Shown piece after piece: positions 26,246-35,254 of a DNA stretch of 64,000 nucleotides. Below the pieces are notes generated by a model, which made no database searches, was not told where the DNA came from, and saw only the letters and a program-made list of their open reading frames with translations. A program made the translations under genes and the position numbers. Each line of letters begins with the position of its first letter. Position 1 is the stretch's first letter. This DNA comes from Sphaerospermopsis torques-reginae ITEP-024 (lineage in GTDB: Bacteria > Cyanobacteriota > Cyanobacteriia > Cyanobacteriales > Nostocaceae): contig NZ_CP080598.1 in assembly GCF_019598945.1 (NCBI RefSeq), positions 2,232,001 through 2,296,000 on the forward strand. Direction: 5' to 3'.

Positions 26246-27805
26246 ATGCTGCATTTAAAAACCACACAATTTGTAGTCACTGCTGCTCAAATGCGTGACA
26301 TTGAAGGACGGATATTTGCTGCGGGAATGCCGGTTGCTGCTTTGATGGAAAAAGTAGGGAGATTAATTAGCGTTTGCTTGCAATCTATCATACCTCTTCG
26401 CCCCCCTTTTCAAGGGGGGTTGGGGGGATCTAATGTAGGAATTTTAGTGGGTCCAGGACACAATGGAGGTGATGCTTTAGTTGTAGCGAGAGAGTTACAT
26501 TTTCAAGGTTATCAAGTTTGGATTTATCAACCTTTTACTAAACTCAAAGAATTAACTTCTCAACATTTACAATATGCCCAAAGTTTGGGTATTCCTTGTT
26601 TTCAAGAACTAGCAGAATTACCCAGTTGTGATTTTTTAATTGATGGGTTATTTGGCTTTGGTTTAGAAAGAGAAATTACCGGAAATATTGCCGAAGCAAT
26701 TAATCATTTTAATGATTGGAATAAACCGATTTTTAGTATTGATATTCCTTCCGGTTTACACACAGATACAGGTGAAGTTTTAGGAACTGCAATCAAAGCA
26801 AATTATACCTTTTGTTTAGGTTTATGGAAACAGGGTTTATTGCAAGAACAAGCATTAGAATATATTGGTAAAGCGGAATTAATTGATTTTGATATTCCCT
26901 TAGCTGATATTCATGCAATTTTAGGTGAATTTCCCAAAATCAAACGCATTACTAAAACCACAGTATTTGATACCTTATCTTTACCTCTTCCCCCCACAAC
27001 CCATAAATATAAATCTGGACATTTGCTATTAATTTGTGGTTCAAAACGTTATGCAGGGGGAGCAATTTTAACAGGTTTAGGTGCGCGTGCTTCCGGGGTA
27101 GGAATGTTATCAATTGCTGTACCTGAAAGTATTAAACCGCTTTTAGTTTCCCATTTACCAGAAGCTTTAATTATTGGATGTCCTGAAACCGAAACCGGGG
27201 CAATTTCTCATTTACAATTACCTCCGAAAACTGATTTAAGTTCATTTAATGCTATTGCTTGCGGACCAGGTTTAACAACTGATGCTACTCCAATTGTGGA
27301 ACAGGTAATTAATAGTGAAATTCCTTTAATTTTGGATGCGGATGGTTTAAATATTTTAGCACAATTAGGGACTGTTCCTACTTTAAGAAAACGCAAAAAA
27401 CCAACAATTCTCACACCCCATACAGGGGAATTTCATCGTTTATTTCCTGATATTGAGGTTAAAGATCGGGTGAAAGCAGTACAAACAGCAGCATCACAAA
27501 CGGGGGCTGTAGTGCTGTTAAAAGGGGCAAGAACGGCTATTTCTAACCCTCAAGGTGTCGTTTGGATCAATTCTGAAAGTACGCCAGCTTTAGCCCGTGG
27601 TGGTAGTGGTGATGTTTTGACTGGTTTAATGGGGGGAATTTTGGCGCGGGTTGTTAATAAACAAGTGAATATTGAAGATGTGGTAGCTGCTGCGTCTTGG
27701 TGGCATTCTCAAGGGGGTATTTTAGCAGTAAAAGAAAGGACAGAATTAGGGGTTGATGCTTTTACTTTGACGGAATATTTGATGAGAGTTTTGTGTGATA
27801 TGTAG
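26246..27805 (+). CDS. nnrD: Bifunctional NAD(P)H-hydrate epimerase/dehydratase
   Basis: A 519-residue fusion that repairs damaged NAD(P)H hydrates. The N-terminal domain (about 1-225, YjeF_N epimerase: VVTAAQMRDIE, VGPGHNGGDALVVAREL, FSIDIPSGLHTDTGE) is joined to an ATP/ADP-dependent dehydratase domain (about 240-515: HKYKSGHLLLICGSKRYAGG, ILTPHTGEFHRL, LARGGSGDVLTGLMGG). The peptide PLRPPFQGGLGGS near residues 51-63 is encoded by a C-run/G-run palindromic repeat at 26394-26431, which has inserted in frame between the first helix and the glycine-rich nucleotide site. Confidence 0.92.
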   Translation: MLHLKTTQFVVTAAQMRDIEGRIFAAGMPVAALMEKVGRLISVCLQSIIPLRPPFQGGLGGSNVGILVGPGHNGGDALVVARELHFQGYQVWIYQPFTKLKELTSQHLQYAQSLGIPCFQELAELPSCDFLIDGLFGFGLEREITGNIAEAINHFNDWNKPIFSIDIPSGLHTDTGEVLGTAIKANYTFCLGLWKQGLLQEQALEYIGKAELIDFDIPLADIHAILGEFPKIKRITKTTVFDTLSLPLPPTTHKYKSGHLLLICGSKRYAGGAILTGLGARASGVGMLSIAVPESIKPLLVSHLPEALIIGCPETETGAISHLQLPPKTDLSSFNAIACGPGLTTDATPIVEQVINSEIPLILDADGLNILAQLGTVPTLRKRKKPTILTPHTGEFHRLFPDIEVKDRVKAVQTAASQTGAVVLLKGARTAISNPQGVVWINSESTPALARGGSGDVLTGLMGGILARVVNKQVNIEDVVAAASWWHSQGGILAVKERTELGVDAFTLTEYLMRVLCDM

Positions 27806-27889
27806 TTTATTAAACATCCGAGAAAAAACAACCATTAATCATTTATTATGTAGAGGTGATGATTAAAAACAGGGTAATTTTCATTAATA

Positions 27890-28726
27890 ATGCGACGGGA
27901 TACAATTTTTTATAAATTGTTCAAACAATTTCCTAGTTTATTGTTTGAATTAGTAGACGAACCACCCCCAGAAGCAGATAGTTATGTATTTGAATCGGTG
28001 GAAGTCAAAGAAACAGCTTTCCGAATGGATGGGGTGTTTTTACCTCCAGCTAATGCAGTTTCTCAAGTGGTGTTTTTTGCTGAGGTGCAATTTCAGAAAG
28101 ATGAAAATTTATATTTTCGCTTCTTTTCGGAATTATCGCTGTTTCTCCATCGCCATTCTATTCGTTATGATGATTGGTATGGGGTGATCATTTTTGGTTC
28201 GCGTAGTTTAGAACCATCAAATTTAAAGATTCATCGGTCTTTATTAGCAGGTGATCAAATTCGTCGAGTATATTTAGATGAATTGGGGGATGTACAGCAG
28301 CAACCGTTGGGGTTAGGTTTGATGTTGCTGACTATTAAGGAAGACACCGAAGCAATAGAAACAGCAAAGTTTTTGTTAGCTGAGGCGCGGAAACAGTCGG
28401 AAACAGAGATAATAGATTTAATCACGACGATTATTGTTTACAAGTTTACTAAACTAAGTCGCAAGGAGATTATCACCATGTTGGGATTAGATTTAGAAGA
28501 ACCAAAAGCTATACGGGAAGCGCAAGAAGAAGGTTTAGAACAGGGACGAAAACAAGAAGCTTTATCCATTGCTCTACGTTTATTAAATCGTCGTTTGGGT
28601 AATATTCCTGATGATTTCTTATTGCAGGTTCAGGGTTTATCTTTAGCACAGATTGAGGATTTATGTGATGTACTTTTAGATTTTACTACTGTGGCAGATT
28701 TGGAAGGGTGGTTGCAACAGCAATAA
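27890..28726 (+). CDS. Rpn family / DUF2887 putative nuclease
   Basis: A 278-residue member of the DUF2887 branch of the Rpn (recombination-promoting nuclease, PD-(D/E)xK) family. MRRDTIFYKLFKQFPSLLFE and the ETAFRMDGVFLPP...VVFFAEVQFQKDENLYFRFF core are characteristic (Asp of RMDG, Glu of AEVQ and the following basic residue form the expected active site). The C-terminal part has a helical tail (EAQEEGLEQGRKQEALSIAL) typical of cyanobacterial copies. Cellular role is unclear; a DNA endonuclease is the family's tested activity. Confidence 0.88.
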   Translation: MRRDTIFYKLFKQFPSLLFELVDEPPPEADSYVFESVEVKETAFRMDGVFLPPANAVSQVVFFAEVQFQKDENLYFRFFSELSLFLHRHSIRYDDWYGVIIFGSRSLEPSNLKIHRSLLAGDQIRRVYLDELGDVQQQPLGLGLMLLTIKEDTEAIETAKFLLAEARKQSETEIIDLITTIIVYKFTKLSRKEIITMLGLDLEEPKAIREAQEEGLEQGRKQEALSIALRLLNRRLGNIPDDFLLQVQGLSLAQIEDLCDVLLDFTTVADLEGWLQQQ

Positions 28727-28771
28727 ATTACTTCTTTGATCCTATTTGATGTCTGAATATTGCCACACCTA

Positions 28772-28834
28772 GATCCCCGACTTCTGACATCAATTCAGAA
28801 TTTATTGATAAAATAAAACAAGAAGTCGGGGATC
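28772..28834. repeat. Palindromic repeat GATCCCCGACTTCT...
   Basis: Arms GATCCCCGACTTCT and AGAAGTCGGGGATC flank about 35 bases, 45 bases after the Rpn-type gene. The same arms are at 30447-30485, 39148-39176 and 42672-42717. Its place at gene ends suggests a transcription-terminating hairpin role for some copies. Confidence 0.75.
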
Positions 28835-28959
28835 TTATCATTAACAATCACCTTTTACTTTAGATGAAGTTTTGAATGGTTGTATTGAATAATTAAATGA
28901 GAGCTTCAACCATAAGTAACCATAATATGTTACACTTGTAGTAAAAGATAATTGTAATA

Positions 28960-29070
28960 TGAAATCCCTGCAAGACTATATCAGTAGATCGATATCAGTT
29001 TGAGAATCTCTCAGATTATGCAGAAGCAGTTTGGGGTATTCCTGATCCGAGACTTGTCGAAGATTTTTAA
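28960..29070 (+). pseudogene. Possible frameshifted small gene
   Basis: ATG 28959 opens a frame that stops after 14 codons (MKSLQDYISRSISV). The neighbouring frame then reads ISVDRYQFENLSDYAEAVWG and IPDPRLVEDF before TAA at about 29070. Together they look like a short acidic protein broken by one frameshift near 28985. No family recognised; the whole 527-base gap otherwise holds only the palindrome above. Confidence 0.3.
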
Positions 29071-29253
29071 GATTAATCGCTTTTTGTTTATTTGGTTATG
29101 AGAGTGATCGCTTTTTAACTGTAGGGTGTCAATAGCGATCACTCCCCATCTAATTGAAAAAATAACACATCCTTTATTTATCCACAAATCTGAGAAAGCG
29201 TGTTATAATTCAAACTATATTATCCATTATTTTATATTAACTAACCCTAATTT

Positions 29254-29565
29254 ATGATTAATAATATTATTACTGCAATTAACTTGAATCAAGTAGTTGT
29301 TAGTCGTCATGCAAGAGAAAGGGCTGAGGAGCGTAACTTATTCATAGACGAGATTTGTTTTTCTGTCCTTAAAGGAGAAATAATAAAAGATTATCCCAAT
29401 GATAAACCCTATCCTAGTTGTTTGATTTATGGAAATAATGAGAAAGGTGATCCTATTCATAGTGTGTGGGCATATAATCAAGATACAGGGTATGCAGTGC
29501 TAATTACTGTCTATAGTCCAGATCCCAATGAATGGATTAATTGGCGTATTAAAAAAACAGACTGA
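29254..29565 (+). CDS. DUF4258 protein, probable toxin
   Basis: A 103-residue DUF4258 protein. The pattern VVVSRHARERAEERNLFIDE, then VLKGEIIKDYPNDKPYPSCLI and GYAVLITVYSPDPNEWINWR is the family's fold, related to RelE/ParE-like small toxins. The adjacent downstream gene encodes a YgiT-type zinc-finger protein, the standard partner in which the toxin gene comes first. RNA cleavage is assumed from the superfamily, not shown. Confidence 0.85.
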   Translation: MINNIITAINLNQVVVSRHARERAEERNLFIDEICFSVLKGEIIKDYPNDKPYPSCLIYGNNEKGDPIHSVWAYNQDTGYAVLITVYSPDPNEWINWRIKKTD

Positions 29566-29653
29566 GAATCTAAATTAAACTAAATTAGCACCCTAGATAG
29601 GACTGTATAAGTCTTATCTACTAACAGTTACAAGATATTAGGAGTTAATAATT

Positions 29654-29896
29654 ATGCTTCCCATTGATAAATGTGTGATTTGTAATGGCAACTTATTAGA
29701 AACTAAAGTAACAGAAATTATCAAAGGTGGTGGTAATACCGCAACCTTACAAGTTAATGCTTTAGTTTGTCAAAATTGTGGAGAACGTTTTTATCATGCA
29801 GATACAATCAGAAGATTTGAAAATATTAAACTGAAATTAGAAAGACAAGAAACTCAAGATTTAATTCCCGTTGGTCAATCTTTTGAAGTTGCATGA
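29654..29896 (+). CDS. YgiT-type zinc-finger antitoxin (MqsA N-terminal type)
   Basis: An 80-residue protein with two CxxC knuckles (CVICNGNL near residue 7 and CQNCGERF near residue 47), the zinc-binding half of MqsA-like antitoxins. It lacks the DNA-binding helix-turn-helix domain of full MqsA, as is normal when the partner is a DUF4258 toxin. It follows the DUF4258 gene after 88 bases, a wider gap than in most such operons. An AGGAG Shine-Dalgarno sequence lies upstream. Confidence 0.85.
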   Translation: MLPIDKCVICNGNLLETKVTEIIKGGGNTATLQVNALVCQNCGERFYHADTIRRFENIKLKLERQETQDLIPVGQSFEVA

Positions 29897-29963
29897 TAAA
29901 CAAGTTAACATGGAATCTTTAAAGATATAATATTGGTAAGCAACCAGAGGAGGTTAAAAATAT

Positions 29964-30425
29964 ATGACAGCACCTCAACTAGCACTAACCACAAACTCTA
30001 ATCTTTACGAACAAGATTTTTACTTGTGGATAGAAATAACAGCCAAACAATTGAAAGCAGGGAATTTTGCAGAAATTGATTTAGAAAATCTGATTGAAGA
30101 AATCGAAAGCATGGGAAGAAGTGAAAAAAGAGCATTAGAAAGTAATTTAGTAGTTCTTTTAATGCACCTGTTAAAATATAAATATCAGCCAGAAAAACGT
30201 TCTAGAAGTTGGATTTCGACTATCTTTGAACATCGTCGGAGATTAAATAAACAATTCCAAGATAGTCCTAGTCTCAAAAAATATTTTTTGGAAACATTTG
30301 CAGAATGTTATCAAGATGCACGTCAACAAGCATCTATAGAAACTGGTTTAGACTTAGATATTTTTCCTTTAGAATCACCTTTTAATACCGATGAATGTTT
30401 AAATCAAGACTTGTTACCTGAATAA
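29964..30425 (+). CDS. DUF29 family protein
   Basis: A 153-residue DUF29 protein, a family abundant in cyanobacteria with no known function. The landmarks are LYEQDFYLWIEITAKQLKAG, FAEIDLENLIEEIESMGRSE, VVLLMHLLKYKYQPEKRSRSW and the C-terminal acidic helix. AGGAGG before the ATG gives a strong ribosome-binding site. It follows the zinc-finger antitoxin by 67 bases and may be co-transcribed. Confidence 0.88.
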   Translation: MTAPQLALTTNSNLYEQDFYLWIEITAKQLKAGNFAEIDLENLIEEIESMGRSEKRALESNLVVLLMHLLKYKYQPEKRSRSWISTIFEHRRRLNKQFQDSPSLKKYFLETFAECYQDARQQASIETGLDLDIFPLESPFNTDECLNQDLLPE

Positions 30426-30446
30426 TTTATAGAATTTTACTATTCA

Positions 30447-30485
30447 GATCCCCGACTTCTTCAAGTCTTCAAGAAATCGAGGATA
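30447..30485. repeat. Palindromic repeat GATCCCCGACTTCTT...
   Basis: Arms GATCCCCGACTTCTT and AAGAAATCGAGGATAT with a 7-8-base loop, exactly between the convergent DUF29 and Uma2 genes. It could terminate both. Confidence 0.7.
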
Positions 30486-30490
30486 TAATA

Positions 30491-31204
30491 CTAAAAATGC
30501 TGATTTGGATCTATTCCCGCATCTCTCAATAATTGTTCTAAACGTCGGTTGCGTTGACGTTCCTGTTCTAATTGTTCTTCAAACTCTTTTTGTGTTGCTA
30601 AAATTCTCTCCTCTGGGGTTAAATATCTCTTCCCTGTTTCATCAAACCAATATAACCACTCTCTGGTAATTCCTTGATATTTTCCCTCTTCTCTCCCTAT
30701 TCCTAAATTCAGTTCTGATAACCAAACTGGTTCACCTTTTAATAACTGATATTCTCCATTTTCCAGTTTATAAACTTCTAACCGGGGTTTTCTTTTCCTT
30801 AAAGGATTATATATTATATAATACAAAATTCCTAATTCAGCATATTCTTGTTTCTTTTGTGTATATTCTCCTCTCCTAGTTTGGGAAACTATTTCTAATA
30901 CCATAATTGGTAATTTTTGTTCTTCCCATAAAACATAAGATAACCGCAAATCTGAGTCAATAATTCTCGGAACTCCGATACTCAGAAAACCATCAGGAAC
31001 AATTGCAGGTTGATAGGGATCATAATAAATTCCCATATCTACCCCAAAAAACCAATCCATTTTTTCTGACCAAATTAATGCGAGAATAGCTTCTAAAAGT
31101 CCTGGTATTAAATGTTGTAATTGATTATCCACTGGTGTGTCGTCTGAGTCTGGTAAATCTTCCGCAGAAGGTAAGCAATGTCGAGGATTATAATTTAATA
31201 ACAT
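30491..31204 (-). CDS. Uma2-family (DUF820) putative endonuclease
   Basis: A 237-residue Uma2 protein of the longer cyanobacterial type. Core segments: AIVPDGFLSIGVPRI (Asp), LPIMVLEIVSQTRRGEYTQK (Glu and following basic residue) and EYAELGILYYIIYNP. The last 40 residues (EKQ/ER-rich) form a charged helix ending AGIDPNQHF. I chose ATG 31204 (MLLNYNPRHC); the longer frame would use a TTG. Similar architecture is seen in the gene at 41841. Confidence 0.88.
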   Translation of the reverse strand: MLLNYNPRHCLPSAEDLPDSDDTPVDNQLQHLIPGLLEAILALIWSEKMDWFFGVDMGIYYDPYQPAIVPDGFLSIGVPRIIDSDLRLSYVLWEEQKLPIMVLEIVSQTRRGEYTQKKQEYAELGILYYIIYNPLRKRKPRLEVYKLENGEYQLLKGEPVWLSELNLGIGREEGKYQGITREWLYWFDETGKRYLTPEERILATQKEFEEQLEQERQRNRRLEQLLRDAGIDPNQHF

Positions 31205-31388
31205 TTGCTTCTCCAACAAATTCTTTAGATCATATTATATAATATTCTGGGTTAATTACAGCAGGAGGAAAACTGGCTTAGTGACTGGCTTTAAACTTAA
31301 ATGCTGTATCTCGCTGATCTGTAATTTGCTATAAATTTATTCTTATTATCCCCCCTGTTCTTGTGGGTTGGGGGGATTTAAAATCAAA

Positions 31389-32486
31389 CTAGGGTGGATC
31401 TAAATTAACCCCCGAATTTCCCGTAAATTCTTTGTTCAATTTTTCAATTACGTACTCTGCAACAACAGCTTCTGAACATTTATTACGCCAAAAAATTAAT
31501 GATTTATAGTGCATTTCTTCCATCAGTTCTTTATTTTCCAGCAAGTTTTTTAACACCTCTGGTAATTCTTGCCAATTCTTAATTTTAATCACTGGCGCAC
31601 CTTCTAAATACCATCGAGAAGGTAAAGCTTCTGTGACTAAAACACAACCATATTTCATCCCCTCAAATAACCGAGTGGTTTCAAACGATGTACCCCTGGG
31701 AACTAAACATATTTTTGTATCCATCATGATTTCACTATAGCTGCGTTCATCTGCTTGAGTTCTATTGTGATAACCACCAGTAATTGATAATTCAATGTTA
31801 AATTCAGGATGTTTTTCTTGGAAACTTTTTAAAGTTGATAACATCAATTTTCTAGATAATGCTTTAGGAGTTCCTAACCAAGATTTAAAAGACCAGATAG
31901 GATATTGTCTGTGGATGACACTTCCAGAAAAATAAGTATCATAAAGCCGATCTGCGATATTTTTGATTGGTAAATCCTGAGAGTTATAGTATCCCAAAGG
32001 AATATCATAAATAGGAGGAATTTGACCTTTACCTAATACCAAACTTTTGAATTTATGCCAATAATAATTAACCCGGCCTGGTACACCAACTAATAAAATT
32101 CTTAAAAACTGAATTAATGTCAGTAAGTTTAACAATGAAGGTTGTACAATAGGGTTACATCCGAGAATGGAATTTGTGCCTACACACTTAAATACCGCCC
32201 TTACTTTGTGAGCATATTTGGGTATACGATACCATTCATCACCCAATACAAAAACTACCACATTTTCCCCATAAGATGGTAGTTCATCAATTTCATTCCA
32301 AGTGACATAAAAGACTAAACCACTGATAAGAGAACTTTTTTCTATTGCTTGAAATACTTTACCGAAATAAGTAGTTAAAGCAAAGTCAATGGGTGGTTTA
32401 GGATCGTATATATCCCAAGCAACAGGTTTTTGATCTTTGCGGATATAGAGATAATACTGATTGGCAAGATCGGTAATTACAGTCAT
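31389..32486 (-). CDS. Exostosin-like glycosyltransferase
   Basis: A 365-residue protein whose C-terminal third matches exostosin/GT47-like transferases: SEIMMDTKICLVPRGTSFET, then RLFEGMKYGCVLVTEALPSRW and a helical tail. The N-terminal half (residues about 1-150) includes NVVVFVLGDEWYRIP but no clear signal or membrane anchor, so it is probably cytoplasmic. It may add a sugar to a surface or heterocyst-envelope polysaccharide; the substrate is unknown. It is isolated, with repeats on both sides. Confidence 0.75.
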   Translation of the reverse strand: MTVITDLANQYYLYIRKDQKPVAWDIYDPKPPIDFALTTYFGKVFQAIEKSSLISGLVFYVTWNEIDELPSYGENVVVFVLGDEWYRIPKYAHKVRAVFKCVGTNSILGCNPIVQPSLLNLLTLIQFLRILLVGVPGRVNYYWHKFKSLVLGKGQIPPIYDIPLGYYNSQDLPIKNIADRLYDTYFSGSVIHRQYPIWSFKSWLGTPKALSRKLMLSTLKSFQEKHPEFNIELSITGGYHNRTQADERSYSEIMMDTKICLVPRGTSFETTRLFEGMKYGCVLVTEALPSRWYLEGAPVIKIKNWQELPEVLKNLLENKELMEEMHYKSLIFWRNKCSEAVVAEYVIEKLNKEFTGNSGVNLDPP

Positions 32487-32585
32487 CTAAGTTCAGGAAT
32501 TTGATTATAATTGACCCAAGTTTTTGAGATAAAAAAAACACTAAGACACAAAACCCCAAACTCTCAAATTAAGTTGGAGGTCTAA

Positions 32586-32978
32586 GAGGTTGTTTGAAAA
32601 GTTTTAGATGGTGACTTTAGACACTTGCAGATCCCCCCTAACCCCCCTTAATAAGGGCTCACAGGGGTAGGTTTTTAATATTATCTGTTAAGGCAGGACA
32701 AGGAAGACAAGGAGGGAACGTAGACAAGGAAGATTTTATACCAAAAATGGTCTGTTGAGCGGCGCTTTTTGTTACCAATTGTACATTATTTGTACGGATT
32801 TCTGCCCTTGTCCACTGTCCTTCCTTGTCCTCCAAGTCTTGCCCTCACGACAATGTAAAATACCTACCCTTGTGAGCTTAATAAGGGGGGAACTAGAGTC
32901 AAAGTCCCCCTTTTTAAGGGGGATATAGGGGGATCTGAAAATGTTTGATACATCATGAGAGACTTTTAAAACATCCTC
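32586..32978. mobile_element. GAGG-type element split by MITE copy 2
   Basis: Imperfect terminal inverted repeats GAGGTTGTTTGAAAAGTTTT and AAAAGTCTC-type (right end ACTTTTAAAACATCCTC) enclose C-run/G-run repeat DNA (CCCCCCTAACCCCCC, TTTTTAAGGGGGATAT). The element is interrupted by the 219-bp MITE at 32658-32876. Without the MITE and one duplicated target it would be about 163 bp, comparable with the 3173-3368 element. Confidence 0.65.
32658..32876. mobile_element. 219-bp MITE, copy 2, with 11-bp target duplication
   Basis: Same ends and length as the element at 22850-23068. It is bounded directly on both sides by CTTAATAAGGG (32647-32657 and 32877-32887), an exact 11-bp direct repeat. Rejoining the flanks restores a normal C-run/G-run palindrome, so this is an insertion into an older repeat. 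Confidence 0.88.
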
Positions 32979-33253
32979 TAAGTATTAGCTGTTTATTTAT
33001 TTCTCAGAGGCCTTTTGTAAAATAGCCTTGCTTCAATTTTTCCATACTTTTTTGTGTAGACAAGACAGTTATACAAAATCATCATGGAAAATTCATAATT
33101 ATTTCGTAATTAAGTAAGCATTCAGCCGTCAGCTATTAGCTATCAGGAAAACTCACAAAAAGCACAAATATCAGCCTGTGAATTTATCTGCTCAAAGTCC
33201 GTGTAATCTAGTAAAATTCTGATTTTAAGTAGTTATTTTTTTCCTCGTTTTTC

Positions 33254-33358
33254 CTCGTTCCCATACAGAGTATGGGAATGAATTTTCAAGGCTCTGTCTT
33301 GAGAATATCAGAGTCAGAGCCTCTGTGATGGCATTCCCAGTTAGAAACTGGGAACGAG
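33254..33358. repeat. CTCGTTCCCA inverted-repeat element
   Basis: A 105-bp element with 10-bp perfect inverted ends CTCGTTCCCA / TGGGAACGAG and internal sub-palindromes (CATACAGAGTATG; CAGTTAGAAACTG). It sits just after the mutL end. Confidence 0.75.
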
Positions 33359-33390
33359 ATAATTTTTAATTTTTAATTTTTAATTTTTAA

Positions 33391-35043
33391 TTAAATACCA
33401 TGACTTTTACCAACTACCCAATGACGACGGAAAAACCGAGAAAGTGCAGACTCTTCCAAAGATAAATAAATTGGTCTACCATGTGGACAGGTCTGGGGGT
33501 TGCGGGTACGTTGCCAATCATCTAATAATTGCTGCATTTCTGGTAAAGTCATTGGTGTACCATTGCGGATAGCACTGCGACAAGCAACCGCAACCTGGGC
33601 GGTTTGTAAGTCTCCTCCTAAACTTAATTCTAATAATGCTTCGGCGCAATCTTCCCGTGTTTTTAACATTGCGGGAACTGTACGTACAGCCCAAAGTTTT
33701 TCTCCAAAAGTTTCAATATCTAAGTTAATTCTTTGTAATTGGGCAACCTGAGAAGGTAATAATTGATAAAGAATAATTGGTGTTTCTACAGGTACTATTT
33801 CCCATTCATCACAGATTTTTTCATATAAAACTCTTTCATGGGCAATGTGTTGTTCTACTAACCACATTCCTCCTGGATGTTCGGCAACAATATACATATT
33901 GCTCACTTGGGCAACGGCTTTTAAGTAATTCTGTGTTTTTGTATCTGCATTTTTAGAACTAAAGTTATAACTACCTTTTTTTTCTGCAACTTTAAGTAAG
34001 TTACTTACTCTAGTTGTGTGAACTGAATCTTTTAAATTAGCTTCAGAAATATAGAATGCTTGATTAATTGTTTCGCTAATTTTTTCTTGCCAAGCATTAA
34101 TTTCATTTAAATAAATTTCTGTTTTGGCAGGGTGGCGATTCCAGTTAATTTGGTCAGGGGAAATGGTAAGATGTAAAAAACAAACCGGATAGCGATCGCG
34201 TGGTAAGGTTTTATGAAATGCTGCAAAAATTGTTTGTTCTAATTCTGGTGATTTAATCATTCTGCCATTAATGGCTACTTTTACCCAGTCAGGTTTATGA
34301 CGGTGACATCTATCTGGTAAACCAATTACTAAGTTAATTGTAGATTGCGGATTGGGTATTTCTATCTTTAATTCTTTTAAATCACCTGGTTTAATTTGGG
34401 TGAGAATTTGCGGAATTAATTTACCTGCACTCGCAGTCTGACAAATGGTGAACCATTCCCGATCATTTTGCCAAACTTGATAAGTAATATGAGGATGACA
34501 TAAAGCAATTTGTTGAATGATTGTTTGTACAGCTTTCATTTGCTGTGTGGCGTTCGGTAAACCTTGACGACGTGCAGGATAATTAGCAAATAAATTATCA
34601 ACAGTAACTACAGTACCAGTTGCGATCGCCGCCACTTCCGTTTTAATAACTTCCCCATCATTTCCATAAACAACCCGCCATCCTTCATTTCCCCCCACAG
34701 GACGGCTAAAAATTTCTAAATCTGCTAAAGTTGCTAAACTATGTAACGCTTCTCCACGAAAACCCAAACTTTTAATTTTCCACAAATCATCTGAAGAATG
34801 AATTTTACTGGTAGTATGTGCTGTTGCCGCTTGTTGTAAATCATCTAAATTCATGCCACAACCATTATCAGCTACACGCACTCGCCATTGCTGCGGCCAT
34901 AAAGAAATTACAATGCGCGTTGCACCAGCATCTAAGGAATTTTCTACTAATTCCCGAACCACAGAAGCAAAACTATCTATTACTTCTCCTGCTGTAATCA
35001 GATATACGACTTCTGTAGGTAAAGCTTGTATTGTAGATGCCAT
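33391..35043 (-). CDS. mutL: DNA mismatch repair protein MutL
   Basis: A 550-residue MutL. The GHKL ATPase motifs are AGEVIDSFASVVRELVENSLDAGA and VRVADNGCGMN; KSLGFRGEALHSLATLADL follows. The C-terminal endonuclease-type domain has VEQHIAHERVLYE where the canonical motif is DQHA-x2-E-x4-E, so its first Asp is Glu and Ala is Ile, and it ends with CPHGRPIYL. MutL links mismatch recognition to strand incision. ATG 35043 is used; the longer frame would need a TTG two codons earlier. The linker (about residues 320-370) is short. Confidence 0.93.
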   Translation of the reverse strand: MASTIQALPTEVVYLITAGEVIDSFASVVRELVENSLDAGATRIVISLWPQQWRVRVADNGCGMNLDDLQQAATAHTTSKIHSSDDLWKIKSLGFRGEALHSLATLADLEIFSRPVGGNEGWRVVYGNDGEVIKTEVAAIATGTVVTVDNLFANYPARRQGLPNATQQMKAVQTIIQQIALCHPHITYQVWQNDREWFTICQTASAGKLIPQILTQIKPGDLKELKIEIPNPQSTINLVIGLPDRCHRHKPDWVKVAINGRMIKSPELEQTIFAAFHKTLPRDRYPVCFLHLTISPDQINWNRHPAKTEIYLNEINAWQEKISETINQAFYISEANLKDSVHTTRVSNLLKVAEKKGSYNFSSKNADTKTQNYLKAVAQVSNMYIVAEHPGGMWLVEQHIAHERVLYEKICDEWEIVPVETPIILYQLLPSQVAQLQRINLDIETFGEKLWAVRTVPAMLKTREDCAEALLELSLGGDLQTAQVAVACRSAIRNGTPMTLPEMQQLLDDWQRTRNPQTCPHGRPIYLSLEESALSRFFRRHWVVGKSHGI

Positions 35044-35254
35044 GATCAAGAATTAAAAATTAGAAATTAAAAATTAAAAATTGCCGGAATGTGCAGATAA
35101 TTAGTTTACAATATTTAGACTTAATTTAGCCGCATAAATTGTAATTATAATTTTAGTTAACATCTCTAAAGAATCTTAGATAAATTGTAAAAAAAACCGA
35201 ATTTTCAAAGTATTTTTGGTAGATTGCTGGTAAAGTCTTAAACTAAAAAATCCC

